In this document: piece after piece, positions 19,820 through 28,866 of the stretch
How positions within the stretch are numbered: position 1 is the first letter of the stretch
Layout of the letters: each line of letters opens with the position of its first letter
NCBI GenBank assembly: GCA_019651095.1
Contig: BOXR01000001.1
Location: 158,405 to 222,404, forward strand
Direction of reading: 5' to 3'
From: Ectothiorhodospiraceae bacterium
GTDB lineage: Bacteria > Pseudomonadota > Gammaproteobacteria > GCA-002705445 > GCA-002716945
DNA length: 64,000 nt
Program-made: the position numbers and the translations under genes
The notes under the pieces: model-generated
Told to the model about the DNA's origin: nothing
The model's database searches: none
Seen by the model: only the letters and a program-made list of their open reading frames with translations

Positions 19820-20531
19820 TGATTGCTTCCTTTAAGTCTATTGTGTTTTCATACAGAGCTTTGCCAATTATAAATCCGTCAATCTTACTTGTAGTCATTT
19901 TTTGGATTGACTGAATATCATTAGTGGATGTTACTCCACCAGAAATGATAGCCTTGGTACTTATAAACTTTAGTATCTTCTCAATAGATTCGCTATTGAT
20001 ACCCTGCATCATGCCATCTTGATTTATATCAGTGACAACAAACAGTTCAATGCCATTTTGCTCAAAGTAATCTATGAAATCGCCCACATTATTGTTTGCG
20101 GTTGTTTCCCATCCATCACCTGCAAGTTGCCCGTCCTTGATTGCTATATCTATCGCCAATGACTTTCTCTGTGCTTGGTCAATTGACAGAATAAATTCTC
20201 TGTCTTTAAGAACTTTAGTACCTAAGATAATTCTATTAATGCCATTAGCAAGATATTGGTTAACTGTTTCAATATTTCTAATTCCACCTCCAATTTGTAT
20301 GAAAATATCTGGAAATGATTTTCTTATCTTCAAAATACTGTCAATATTCATTGGTCTTCCAGCTTTTGCTCCATCTAGATCGACCACATGAAGAAATCTA
20401 GTGCCTTTACTAAGCCATGATGATACGACAGATTCTAAGTTATCTGAGTAAACAGTCTTATTTGAATAATCACCTCTAGATAATCTGACACATTTTCCAT
20501 CAATTATGTCAATTGCAGGATAAACAATCAC
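19806..20531 (-). CDS. hisA: ProFAR isomerase (phosphoribosylformimino-AICAR phosphate isomerase)
   Basis: It opens the ribose ring of ProFAR by an Amadori rearrangement to give PRFAR. The 241-residue half-barrel repeat protein starts [20 protein letters not shown], with the first catalytic aspartate in [42 protein letters not shown] (second aspartate) and AIISGGV follow. It overlaps hisH by 4 bases and hisF by 14, in the order B-H-A-F. Confidence 0.96.
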   Translation of the reverse strand: MIVYPAIDIIDGKCVRLSRGDYSNKTVYSDNLESVVSSWLSKGTRFLHVVDLDGAKAGRPMNIDSILKIRKSFPDIFIQIGGGIRNIETVNQYLANGINRIILGTKVLKDREFILSIDQAQRKSLAIDIAIKDGQLAGDGWETTANNNVGDFIDYFEQNGIELFVVTDINQDGMMQGINSESIEKILKFISTKAIISGGVTSTNDIQSIQKMTTSKIDGFIIGKALYENTIDLKEAINECS

Positions 20532-21160
20532 TTCAAACTCTCCGACCAGGTAATAAAATTGCTGATCAATTGTAGTCCGTACTTTGAACTTTTTTCAGGA
20601 TGGAATTGGCACGCAAATATATTATCTTTAATAACTGATGATGTGAAATCTATATCATATGTAGTTGTAGAAGAAATATCCTCTTTAGATTCAGCTGAAG
20701 CATAATAGCTATGTACAAAATAAAAAAAAGATGTTCTAGGTATATCACTCCAGATTATATGATCTTTTTTTTGCTCAACATTGTTCCACCCCATATGTGG
20801 TACTTTCAAGTCTTGACTTATCTGCTTACTAAAATCATTCACAGATCCTTTGATAATAGAAAGGCAATCAACTCCGTTATCCTCGTATGATTTTTCAAAT
20901 AAGATTTGAAACCCTAAACATATCCCAAAAAATGGCTTATTTAAGATGTGCTCGTGTAATCTGGGAAAGCTATTAGTTAGTTTTTGCATGCATGATTTTG
21001 CTGCCCCTTGTCCTGGTAAAACAATCATTGATGCTTTCTTGAGGTCCTCATTAGTGGTGGCTACACATACCTTATATTTCTTATTGGAAGCTTTTTGGAA
21101 TGATTTAATCACACTATGAAGATTACTCATTCCATAATCTATAACAGCTATATTTTTCAT
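20528..21160 (-). CDS. hisH: Imidazole glycerol phosphate synthase glutaminase subunit
   Basis: This class I amidotransferase hydrolyses glutamine and channels ammonia to HisF. The 210 residues hold AVIDYGMSNLHSV, the oxyanion segment VLPGQGAAKSCM, the nucleophile in FFGICLGFQILFE near residue 80, and the His-Glu pair in CQFHPEKSS near residue 190. Its ATG overlaps the hisB stop, and it overlaps hisA by 4 bases. The triad is complete. Confidence 0.95.
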   Translation of the reverse strand: MKNIAVIDYGMSNLHSVIKSFQKASNKKYKVCVATTNEDLKKASMIVLPGQGAAKSCMQKLTNSFPRLHEHILNKPFFGICLGFQILFEKSYEDNGVDCLSIIKGSVNDFSKQISQDLKVPHMGWNNVEQKKDHIIWSDIPRTSFFYFVHSYYASAESKEDISSTTTYDIDFTSSVIKDNIFACQFHPEKSSKYGLQLISNFITWSESLK

Positions 21161-21747
21161 TAAAGAAATTCTTTTGTCGAAGGAATCTTATCTATATTTT
21201 TTGCGTCTAAAGAAACAGCCATTTTCAAAGCTCGTCCGAATGCTTTGAAGATCGTCTCAGCAATATGGTGTGCATTTTTGCCACGAATATTATCAATATG
21301 TATTGTTGCTTTGGCGTGATTTGTGAAGCCATGAAAAAATTCACTCAAAAGTTCAACATCAAACTCTCCGACCCTCGCTCTTGGATAGGTAACATTGTAT
21401 GTTAATCCTGGTCTACCAGAAAAATCCACTACTACCCTAGATAGTGACTCATCCAGTGGAATGTAGGCATAACCAAATCTCTGTATACCTTTTTTATCCC
21501 CGAGTGCCTTATCAAAGGCTGACCCAAGAGTGATGCCAATGTCCTCTACAGTATGGTGTGCATCGATTTCGAGATCACCTTTGGCATCTAAATCTAGATC
21601 AATCGATGAATATCTGGTAGTTTGATCAAGCATATGCTCAAGAAAAGGCAGGTTAGCTTTTAAATTACTTATGCCCGAGCCATCTAAGTTTAAAGATAGA
21701 CTGATATCTGTCTCCTTAGTTTTTCTTGATTCGCTTATTTTTCTCAT
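21160..21747 (-). CDS. hisB: Imidazoleglycerol-phosphate dehydratase (monofunctional)
   Basis: It dehydrates imidazole glycerol phosphate to imidazole acetol phosphate. The 195 residues cover only the dehydratase domain, without the N-terminal histidinol-phosphatase domain of enterobacterial HisB. The two metal motifs are [14 protein letters not shown] near residue 64 and [17 protein letters not shown] near residue 165. [16 protein letters not shown] and [17 protein letters not shown] are also typical. It is the first his gene of this run; hisG, hisD and hisC are elsewhere. Confidence 0.97.
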   Translation of the reverse strand: MRKISESRKTKETDISLSLNLDGSGISNLKANLPFLEHMLDQTTRYSSIDLDLDAKGDLEIDAHHTVEDIGITLGSAFDKALGDKKGIQRFGYAYIPLDESLSRVVVDFSGRPGLTYNVTYPRARVGEFDVELLSEFFHGFTNHAKATIHIDNIRGKNAHHIAETIFKAFGRALKMAVSLDAKNIDKIPSTKEFL

Positions 21748-21764
21748 GCGCCTATATTATTATA

Positions 21765-22541
21765 TTATTTATCACTTAGCCATTTCTTTACGATCTGAAT
21801 TACTTTATCAGCATTATCCTCATGATAGTGGCTGGATGATTTAATTTCGTATTGCAATGATTTTTCACTTATTCTTTTAATTAATTTTTTTCGTTTAGAC
21901 GCTTCTTTACGAACTAGGTCAAAATCGTATTCGCCATAAATATCAAGTATTGGTATATTTATCTTATGATAAGGATATTCTGTTACTAGTTTTTGTCCTT
22001 TATCTACAGCTCCACTACCAACCATGACTATTGCTATTACTTGCGGGGGTAAATGAAAATTCTCAATAAATGACATTAGCATATGAACTCCACAACTATG
22101 AGCAATGATTACTAATCTATCGTTTTTTGATGAAATATATTCGATTGCTGAGATTATCCTCTGATCAGAGTCATAGAGTATATCTACATAATCGTTATAA
22201 GTTGATCCTTTTTCTAGTACAGGTAGTTGAATATTGTATGTATTAAAATTACCGCTGAACTGGGTCCTAATTGGGTGAGCGAGATTATAATCATTAGGAC
22301 TAAGACCTCTTCCATGAAGATATAAAATGGCAGAATCTTTATCGTCATTATAAATTTCTAGGGATGAGAATTTTCCATACTTATAATTTATATAACTGTG
22401 CTCACCATCAAAAACTTCGCTTAGGCTTTGGTCATAAATCATTCTCTCTCTTACAAGATCTGGTTTTTTTTGTGCGGGATAGAAATAATTTACTGCTAAT
22501 ACGAATAGTGCTAACCCAAAAATCTGTTTAAATAATGTCAT
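21765..22541 (-). CDS. DUF3530-like alpha/beta hydrolase, membrane-anchored or exported
   Basis: A 258-residue protein with an N-terminal hydrophobic segment (LFKQIFGLALFVLAVNYFYP) that is either a signal peptide or an anchor. The rest looks like an alpha/beta hydrolase of the DUF3530 type: LYLHGRGLSPN (residues about 72-82) as the oxyanion loop, VIIAHSCGVHML as the nucleophile elbow (here GxSxG is replaced by AHSCG), ILDIYGEYDFD with a likely acid, and SSHYHED with a likely catalytic histidine. Substrate unknown. It lies 17 bases upstream of hisB and overlaps the prolyl aminopeptidase gene by 14 bases. Confidence 0.7.
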   Translation of the reverse strand: MTLFKQIFGLALFVLAVNYFYPAQKKPDLVRERMIYDQSLSEVFDGEHSYINYKYGKFSSLEIYNDDKDSAILYLHGRGLSPNDYNLAHPIRTQFSGNFNTYNIQLPVLEKGSTYNDYVDILYDSDQRIISAIEYISSKNDRLVIIAHSCGVHMLMSFIENFHLPPQVIAIVMVGSGAVDKGQKLVTEYPYHKINIPILDIYGEYDFDLVRKEASKRKKLIKRISEKSLQYEIKSSSHYHEDNADKVIQIVKKWLSDK

Positions 22542-23457
22542 CGAATATCTTAACTAATTCCTTACTTATAGTAGGTTCTAAAACTGAATGTCCCGCGTCT
22601 TTAGCAATTATTAGATTAGATTTTGGATATACTACCTGCAAATCATAAGCTTGTCTGATCGGGCAAACAACATCGTACTGGCCATGAACTATCCAACATG
22701 GAATATCACTGATGAGGTTTATGTTTTTTAATATTTGGTTCTCTTCGATGAAGCAGTCATTGATAAAATAATGAGACTCTATTTTTGCTAGCGATATTGC
22801 ACATTCATCAAATGCGTCAATTACTTCATTTGATGGGAGTAAACAGGATGATCTTCCTTCCCAGAGTGACCACTCTTTGCAAGCTCTTTTTGATGTAATC
22901 TCATCAGACGAATGAATCATTTCATGATAAGCAGATAAAATGTCATTTCTCTTTGATTTACTAACTATAGATAAATATTTTTCCCAGTAATGAGGATATA
23001 TCTCTGAAGCTCCATATTGATAAAACCATTGGATATCATCTCTTCGGCATAAAAAAACACCTCTCAATGTAAGTGTTGCTACCCTCTCTGGATTATTCTC
23101 TGCATATAAAAGTGCTAATGTAGAGCCCCATGATCCACCATAAATATTAATTTTATCTATAGAGAAATTTTCGAGAATAAGGTTTATATCTGAGATAAGA
23201 TCACTAGTTGTATTTTCTCTCGTCTCTCCATATGGTTTTGATTTACCACATCCCCTTTGATCGAACATAATGAGATGATATTTTTTTGGGTCAAAAAATT
23301 TTTGATAAATAGGAGATGTTCCTGCTCCAGGGCCACCATGAAGAAATAACATGGGCATACCATGGGGGTTTCCATACTCCTCCACATATATTTCGTGAAT
23401 ATCACTGACCTTAAGAAGATGGGTATTGAATGGTTTTGATATTTTATAAAATTGCAC
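22528..23457 (-). CDS. pip: Prolyl aminopeptidase (proline iminopeptidase)
   Basis: This alpha/beta hydrolase removes N-terminal proline from peptides in the cytosol. The 309 residues match the S33 family. LFLHGGPGAGTSP near residue 38 and the MFDQRGCGKSKPYGE segment are diagnostic. The nucleophile is in INIYGGSWGSTLALLYA near residue 104, the acid lies in WIVHGQYDVVCPI, and the histidine in AKDAGHSVLEP. TSKRACKEWSLWEG is the family cap motif. It lies between a DUF3530 hydrolase and a lipid A acyltransferase, with no pathway link evident. Confidence 0.94.
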   Translation of the reverse strand: MQFYKISKPFNTHLLKVSDIHEIYVEEYGNPHGMPMLFLHGGPGAGTSPIYQKFFDPKKYHLIMFDQRGCGKSKPYGETRENTTSDLISDINLILENFSIDKINIYGGSWGSTLALLYAENNPERVATLTLRGVFLCRRDDIQWFYQYGASEIYPHYWEKYLSIVSKSKRNDILSAYHEMIHSSDEITSKRACKEWSLWEGRSSCLLPSNEVIDAFDECAISLAKIESHYFINDCFIEENQILKNINLISDIPCWIVHGQYDVVCPIRQAYDLQVVYPKSNLIIAKDAGHSVLEPTISKELVKIFDDII

Positions 23458-23463
23458 GATTTA

Positions 23464-24438
23464 TTATATCTTATAAACATCAGATCCGTCTGGTCTATGT
23501 TTATAAATTCTCAATGTCCACATATATTGCGAGACATCAAAAAGAATCTGTTGCTGAAGACACATATTTATTTTCAAGCAGTCTTCAACGATATTATTAG
23601 AAGGAAAATTATCAAGTTCAGGAAAGACTTTGAAAAAATAATCGTTTGATTCAAAGTTATACGTACACATGCAGGGAAGAACTTTAGAATTTGTCAATTT
23701 CGCCAGCTTACTAATTGATTTTAGTGTTGCCTTTTGAGTATCAAAGAAATCAGTAAAGATTGAATCATCTAAACTTATATCCTCATCTGCTAGTAAATAT
23801 AAAACACACGGTTTTTTCATTTTTTTTATTATGCTTTTAAAGCTATTTTTTTCTCTTGGATAGACTATTACTTTATCAGTGGCTTTACTTCTTGATTTAC
23901 CAATAAACCAATTCATCAAATTATTTTTAAATGGTTTATATATGCTTAACAAATTGAACTTTGATAAAGCCCTGCCACCAAAGTCTAACGAAAGTGTATG
24001 CGGTGCCAGCAGAATAACACTCTGTTTATTATCTAAGATTTCATCAATCAAATGTAAATCACTTTTGATTATTAGTTGTTGTAAATACTTATCAGATCTC
24101 CACCATAACAAAGGGAGATTTATGTACATATGGCCTAGATGCTTGAAAAAAAGTTTAGATTGATTATTAATGCCCTTGTCATCTAGATTCTTAAAAGTCA
24201 TAGATAAATTTTTTCTCGTAATTTCTCTTTTTGATTTACTAAATTTAAACAGTAATTTACCTAAAGCCGTTCCCATGACTGCTCTAATCCTCGCAGGAAG
24301 GTATGCAATCAATAGTGTCAAAGATAGGAAGACCCATATAATCCAGTACTTCGGATAGAGGTAGGTAAATGAGAACTGCTCTCCTTGAGATGGATGCTCA
24401 TTAAACGGATTATTTTTTGATATGAATGCTTTTTGCAT
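23464..24438 (-). CDS. Lipid A biosynthesis acyltransferase (LpxL/LpxM family)
   Basis: It adds a secondary acyl chain to Kdo-lipid A at the inner membrane. The 324-residue length is usual. A membrane segment near residues 30-50 (YWIIWVFLSLTLLIAYLP) is followed by FSKSKREITRKNLSMTF. The catalytic HxxxxD motif is in LLAPHTLSLDFGGRALSK near residue 148, and YKPFKNNLMNWFIGKSRSKA and YLLADEDISLDDSIFTDFF follow. I cannot tell LpxL from LpxM by sequence alone. It lies 1 base after trkH and 6 before pip, so it is probably cotranscribed. Confidence 0.88.
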   Translation of the reverse strand: MQKAFISKNNPFNEHPSQGEQFSFTYLYPKYWIIWVFLSLTLLIAYLPARIRAVMGTALGKLLFKFSKSKREITRKNLSMTFKNLDDKGINNQSKLFFKHLGHMYINLPLLWWRSDKYLQQLIIKSDLHLIDEILDNKQSVILLAPHTLSLDFGGRALSKFNLLSIYKPFKNNLMNWFIGKSRSKATDKVIVYPREKNSFKSIIKKMKKPCVLYLLADEDISLDDSIFTDFFDTQKATLKSISKLAKLTNSKVLPCMCTYNFESNDYFFKVFPELDNFPSNNIVEDCLKINMCLQQQILFDVSQYMWTLRIYKHRPDGSDVYKI

Positions 24439-24439
24439 T

Positions 24440-25879
24440 TTAGTATTTCCAAAAATATTTTGTTATAAGAATGATGAAGGTAAATATTTCTAGCCTTCCT
24501 ATTATCATCATGAGAAGTAACAATGATTTTGAAAAATCATTTAATGATGCATAATTCCCGTATGCGTCACCTAAAGCAGGGCCTAAGTTATTTATGCATG
24601 CTGCGACTGATGAAAAAGATGTCACTACGTCATGTCCTGACAGCATTATTAATATTGATGCTGTAAAAAACAATATTATGTAGAGGATTATGAAAGATAA
24701 TATTGTCTCTATTGTCATATCATCAACTTTTTTATCATTCACTTTTATTGTTATTTCTGCTTTTGGATGTATCACTTTTAGTAGCTGCTTTTTGATTGAT
24801 TTCAACGCAATAGTAAACCTTATAACTTTCATTCCTCCACCGGCAGAACCCGCACACGCACCGACGAAACTTGATAAAAAGACAATGGTTATTATAAAAG
24901 TAGGCCAATTACTGTAGTTTGATACAGTAAAACCAGATGTTGTAGCAAATGAAAGAATATGAAACATAATATCAATACTCTCGAGCGACTGAGTCCTGCC
25001 GCCAGTAGAGAAGATAGCTACTAGCAACAATAAGATAATAATTATCAAAAGAAATGATTTCATTTCTGAATTAGATGTGTAAACCGTCAGAGATTTGTTT
25101 TTATAAAATAAAAAATGCAAGACAAAATTTAACGCAGACAGAAACATGAAAACCATACATATAATCTTTATTAGATCACTTGAATAAAATCCAATGCTTG
25201 CATCATGTGTAGAAAATCCCCCTATAGAGACAGTAGAAAAACTATGCCCGATAGCATCAAAATAGCTCATACCTGCAATTTTATATAATACTGCACAGGC
25301 GATAGTTAGTACAATGTATACGCCCCACAAGCTCTTTGCTGTTTCTGTGATTCTAGGTGAAAGTTTATTATCCTTAACTGGAGATGAGGTCTCAGCCTTA
25401 TACAAGTACATGCCTCCAACTCCTAAAATAGGAAGTATGGCGAGCACTAAAACTACAATTCCTATACCTCCTAACCATTGAAGTAACTGCCTGTATAGAA
25501 GAAGAGGTTTATTAAGGTTATCAATATTTGATACTACAGTAGCACCAGTCGTTGTCCAACCAGATGCAGATTCAAAAACAGCGTCTACTAGGCTGAATTT
25601 TAGACTTTCATCCATGAGAAATGGAATAGCTCCAAAAAAGCTTAAGACAAACCAGAATATTGCTACGATTAAAAATCCTTCACGTATTTTGATTTGTGAT
25701 CTTTCTTTTTTATTTGGAAAGTATGCAAGGAGGCCTACAAAAAAAATTATTAAAAAAGATTGAAGAAAATTATCTATGCTCTCCCCATAAAAGAATGCAG
25801 CGCTTATTGGAATCAATATAAACAGACTAAAAATCAGTAAAATAATACCTGTGATCTTAAGTATTTGATAATAGTTCAT
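24440..25879 (-). CDS. trkH: Trk potassium uptake membrane subunit TrkH
   Basis: This is the potassium-translocating channel-like subunit of the Trk system. Its 479 residues are highly hydrophobic with many membrane spans. The four pore loops can be seen in order: ASGWTTTGATVV (near residue 106), SIGGFSTHDASIGFY (near 218), SFATTSGFTVSNYSN (near 312) and AACINNLGPALGDAYG (near 432). It is adjacent to trkA, 0 bases apart, consistent with a joint channel-regulator unit. No disruption visible. Confidence 0.94.
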   Translation of the reverse strand: MNYYQILKITGIILLIFSLFILIPISAAFFYGESIDNFLQSFLIIFFVGLLAYFPNKKERSQIKIREGFLIVAIFWFVLSFFGAIPFLMDESLKFSLVDAVFESASGWTTTGATVVSNIDNLNKPLLLYRQLLQWLGGIGIVVLVLAILPILGVGGMYLYKAETSSPVKDNKLSPRITETAKSLWGVYIVLTIACAVLYKIAGMSYFDAIGHSFSTVSIGGFSTHDASIGFYSSDLIKIICMVFMFLSALNFVLHFLFYKNKSLTVYTSNSEMKSFLLIIIILLLLVAIFSTGGRTQSLESIDIMFHILSFATTSGFTVSNYSNWPTFIITIVFLSSFVGACAGSAGGGMKVIRFTIALKSIKKQLLKVIHPKAEITIKVNDKKVDDMTIETILSFIILYIILFFTASILIMLSGHDVVTSFSSVAACINNLGPALGDAYGNYASLNDFSKSLLLLMMIIGRLEIFTFIILITKYFWKY

Positions 25880-27250
25880 TTAAAAGAATCCAATCCCAAC
25901 TTGAAACAGTTTTGCCAGTTTCGGAAAGTCTCTCTTATTTAATAGAAATATAATTAATCTATCTTCACTACATATCTCTATGTCACCTTGTGCAAGTATT
26001 ACACTTTCATTTCTATATATGGCACCTATTCTACAGCCTTGAGGTAGTTCGAGATCAGATATTTTTTTACTAACAACTTTTGAAGTATTTTTATCTCCAT
26101 GAATAATAACCTCAAACAACTCTGCTTCGCCAAAGCCTAAGGAATGGACTTTTACAACATCACTTGCTCTTACAGACGCTAAAAGTGAACCAATTGTTAC
26201 ATCTTCAGGTGATACAACAACATCTATCTCTTTGGAGACTAACTTGCGATATGAAGGCTTATTTATTATTGCGATCGATTTTTTCGCACCAAGATCCTTC
26301 GCTAGCTTAGATGATAAAATATTCATTTGATCATCATTCGTAACACTACAAAAAAAATCAACATCTTTTATTCCCTCATTCTCTAAGAGTGATTCATCAG
26401 ATATATCATCATTCAAAACTACGACACCCTCTAGAGTTTCTGAGAGGTATTTCGATCTTGACTGATCTTTTTCTATTATCTTGGTTGAGAATTTCTCTGA
26501 TAACTTTGCTGCAAGAATAGTTCCTACATTCCCACCTCCAGCTATCATTATATTTTCTACACGGGACTGATTCTTTCGTAACTCACTCATGAATCGCATA
26601 TTTTCTTCAGTTGCTAAAAAAAATACATCATCTCCTGTTTCTATTATGGACGAGCCATTCACTGGTAGTGATTTTCTATCTCTATATATTGCGATAACAT
26701 TTACATTCACATTCGGCATATGTTTTTTAAATTCTGAGAGTTTTTTGCCAGCTAGTGGGCCATCTCTAAGAACAGTTACACCAATGACTTGTAATTTGCC
26801 ATCAGCAAAATCAAAAGCTTGAAATGCTCCAGGGTGTTCTATGATATTTTTGATAAAATCGGTAACAAGAAGACTGGGGCTAATTATTGAATCAATAGAA
26901 AATAAATCAAGGTTAAAATCAGATGTCTCTTCTCGGTACTCTGCATTTCTCAGCCTTGCAATAACATTTGGAACATTGAACATTTTTTTTGCTAGATGAC
27001 ATGAAACTAAATTAACCTCATCGCTTGCAGTTGTCGCAATTAGGATATCGCAGTCGCTTAACTCTACTTGATTAAGAATCGAAGGTGATGATGCGTTTCC
27101 TTGTATGGTTTTTATATCATTGTCTTCTTGTAGATCCTCAAGCACAGATGCATTATTATCCACTAGGGTAATATCATTTCCATCATCAGTAAGGATCTTG
27201 GCGACAGAAGCGCCAACTTGTCCTCCACCTAATACTGCTATTTTTTTCAT
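25880..27250 (-). CDS. trkA: Trk system potassium uptake regulator TrkA
   Basis: A cytosolic NAD(H)-binding subunit that gates TrkH. The 456 residues form two RCK units. The first Rossmann motif is AVLGGGQVGASVAKIL at the N-terminus with the acidic end VDNN. The second is MIAGGGNVGTILAAKLSEKF near residue 234, and each is followed by a TrkA-C domain. This doubled form is the proteobacterial type. It lies directly upstream of trkH and 58 bases downstream of fmt. Confidence 0.95.
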   Translation of the reverse strand: MKKIAVLGGGQVGASVAKILTDDGNDITLVDNNASVLEDLQEDNDIKTIQGNASSPSILNQVELSDCDILIATTASDEVNLVSCHLAKKMFNVPNVIARLRNAEYREETSDFNLDLFSIDSIISPSLLVTDFIKNIIEHPGAFQAFDFADGKLQVIGVTVLRDGPLAGKKLSEFKKHMPNVNVNVIAIYRDRKSLPVNGSSIIETGDDVFFLATEENMRFMSELRKNQSRVENIMIAGGGNVGTILAAKLSEKFSTKIIEKDQSRSKYLSETLEGVVVLNDDISDESLLENEGIKDVDFFCSVTNDDQMNILSSKLAKDLGAKKSIAIINKPSYRKLVSKEIDVVVSPEDVTIGSLLASVRASDVVKVHSLGFGEAELFEVIIHGDKNTSKVVSKKISDLELPQGCRIGAIYRNESVILAQGDIEICSEDRLIIFLLNKRDFPKLAKLFQVGIGFF

Positions 27251-27308
27251 GGATGTTGCTTTGGTGACAATTCTACATCATCTAAAAGTTAATTGTATAT
27301 ATTTAATA

Positions 27309-28253
27309 CTAATTTAAACCGAGATTATTGAGTAATCTATCTTTGAATTCTGAGTTAGAGTTAAATAAATCTCGATTTGTAATAATCTTTTTCCCCTCAA
27401 GTTGTAGTTTATTAATTGATATGTACCCTCCTTTTGCACTCACAAGCAATTCGTCTTTTGAAAAAGCCTTGATCTCACCAAAAGCCATATCATGATCCTG
27501 TTGAATATAATTAGCATCTATAATTTTAATATCCTCTCCTAGTAAGTTTGTTCGTGCAACAGGCCATGTGCTTAGTGCTCTGATTCTATTAAAAATAGTA
27601 ACGACATCTAAATCCCAGTAAAAAATACTGTCTTCTTTTTGGATCTTATTTGCATATGAAATTTCATCGGGTTGGTCACTATCTAGAAATTCTCCCTGAA
27701 TTAGTCTGTTGATAGCAACTGATAAATTATTTACTGCTAACTCTGTCAAACTATCTTGAATTGATGAACAATTATCACTTTTTAAAATTTGATATCTTTC
27801 TTGAAGTATAATATTACCTTCGTCTAATTTTTCGTTTATCCTGAAAAAGGTATAACCTGTATATTCCTCACCATTAATTAGTGCATGTTGTATTGGAGCT
27901 GCGCCTCTGTACCTAGGGAGCAATGAACAATGTAAATTCATAATCCCGTACTTGCAATGCTCTATTAAACTGATGGGAACTAACTTGCCATATGCATAAA
28001 TAATACCAAGGTCATAATTGGAACTCATAATCTCTTTAGTCACAGGATCACTGAACTGATCTGGGAGTATGTATTTAATATTTTTTTCTTCACAAAATTG
28101 ATGAACAGATGTCTTAATAACTTTTCCTCGACGTGTTTTAGTAGTACCTTGAGAAACGACTAGCGATACATCATGACCTAATTCAATAGTTTTATCTAAT
28201 AAAGGAACTGAATAATAGGGACTACCAAAGAAAATAATTTTCAAACTTTTCAT
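27309..28253 (-). CDS. fmt: Methionyl-tRNA formyltransferase
   Basis: It formylates initiator Met-tRNA using 10-formyl-tetrahydrofolate. The 314 residues show IIFFGSPYYSVPLLDKTI at the start and the catalytic region MNLHCSLLPRYRGAAPIQHA (near residue 107-126) with the conserved Asn-His pair, then GEEYTGYTFFRINEKLDEGN with the catalytic aspartate position. The C-terminal OB-like domain is present. It overlaps def by 4 bases, the usual def-fmt pair. Confidence 0.95.
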   Translation of the reverse strand: MKSLKIIFFGSPYYSVPLLDKTIELGHDVSLVVSQGTTKTRRGKVIKTSVHQFCEEKNIKYILPDQFSDPVTKEIMSSNYDLGIIYAYGKLVPISLIEHCKYGIMNLHCSLLPRYRGAAPIQHALINGEEYTGYTFFRINEKLDEGNIILQERYQILKSDNCSSIQDSLTELAVNNLSVAINRLIQGEFLDSDQPDEISYANKIQKEDSIFYWDLDVVTIFNRIRALSTWPVARTNLLGEDIKIIDANYIQQDHDMAFGEIKAFSKDELLVSAKGGYISINKLQLEGKKIITNRDLFNSNSEFKDRLLNNLGLN

Positions 28254-28786
28254 TTGATATATGGATTCTCTGTTCTTTGTGGGCTTGTATTATTGTTTTT
28301 TTGTTTTGTTAAACCTTTCTCAATCTTGGATCTTTTCATATCTGATAGATAATCAACAAATATCTTGCCATCAAGATGATCTATTTCATGTTGGATGCAA
28401 ACAGCTAAAAGTTCTGATGCTTCTGAATTGAACTTATTTCCATTAACATCTTTTGCTTCATATTTAATATGATTAAATCTCTCGACTTTTTCATAAAACC
28501 CAGGGACAGAAAGGCATCCCTCGTCGAAGAGGATAGGTTCGCTCATTTCTAAAATAACTGGATTTATCAAAACTAGTTTTTGATTCTGTTCTTTGGAAAC
28601 ATCAATCGTTATAACGCGTGTAATTACGTTGATTTGAATAGCAGATAGTCCAATGCCTTTTTCATGATACATTGTCTCAAACATGTCTGAAACTAACTCT
28701 TTTAAGCTGTCATCAAAGGATGTATGCTCCGGGCAATGTTGTCTTAGCCTGTTATCTGGGTAATGTAGAATACTTCTCAAAGTCAT
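28250..28786 (-). CDS. def: Peptide deformylase
   Basis: It removes the formyl group from nascent proteins and partners with fmt. The 178 residues carry the three metal motifs: KGIGLSAIQINV near residue 44 (GxGLAAxQ, here with S), DEGCLSVPGFY with the metal cysteine near residue 94, and CIQHEIDHLDGKIFVDYLSD with HExxH near residue 136. It starts the def-fmt-trkA-trkH direction and is divergent from topA across an 80-base gap. Confidence 0.96.
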   Translation of the reverse strand: MTLRSILHYPDNRLRQHCPEHTSFDDSLKELVSDMFETMYHEKGIGLSAIQINVITRVITIDVSKEQNQKLVLINPVILEMSEPILFDEGCLSVPGFYEKVERFNHIKYEAKDVNGNKFNSEASELLAVCIQHEIDHLDGKIFVDYLSDMKRSKIEKGLTKQKNNNTSPQRTENPYIK

Positions 28787-28803
28787 TTTTTTATTCTAAT
28801 ATC

Positions 28804-28833
28804 TTGTACTTATCGTTATTTTGATAGTATAAA
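28804..28833 (+). promoter_or_regulatory. Possible sigma-70 promoter of topA
   Basis: TTGTAC at 28804-28809 and TATAAA at 28828-28833 are separated by 18 bases in the short gap between the divergent def and topA genes, 33 bases before the topA ATG. The -35 match is weak. It is the best pair I see on the plus strand in this gap. Confidence 0.35.
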
Positions 28834-28866
28834 GTAAAAAATAGAATAATTAAGCATGGTATACGT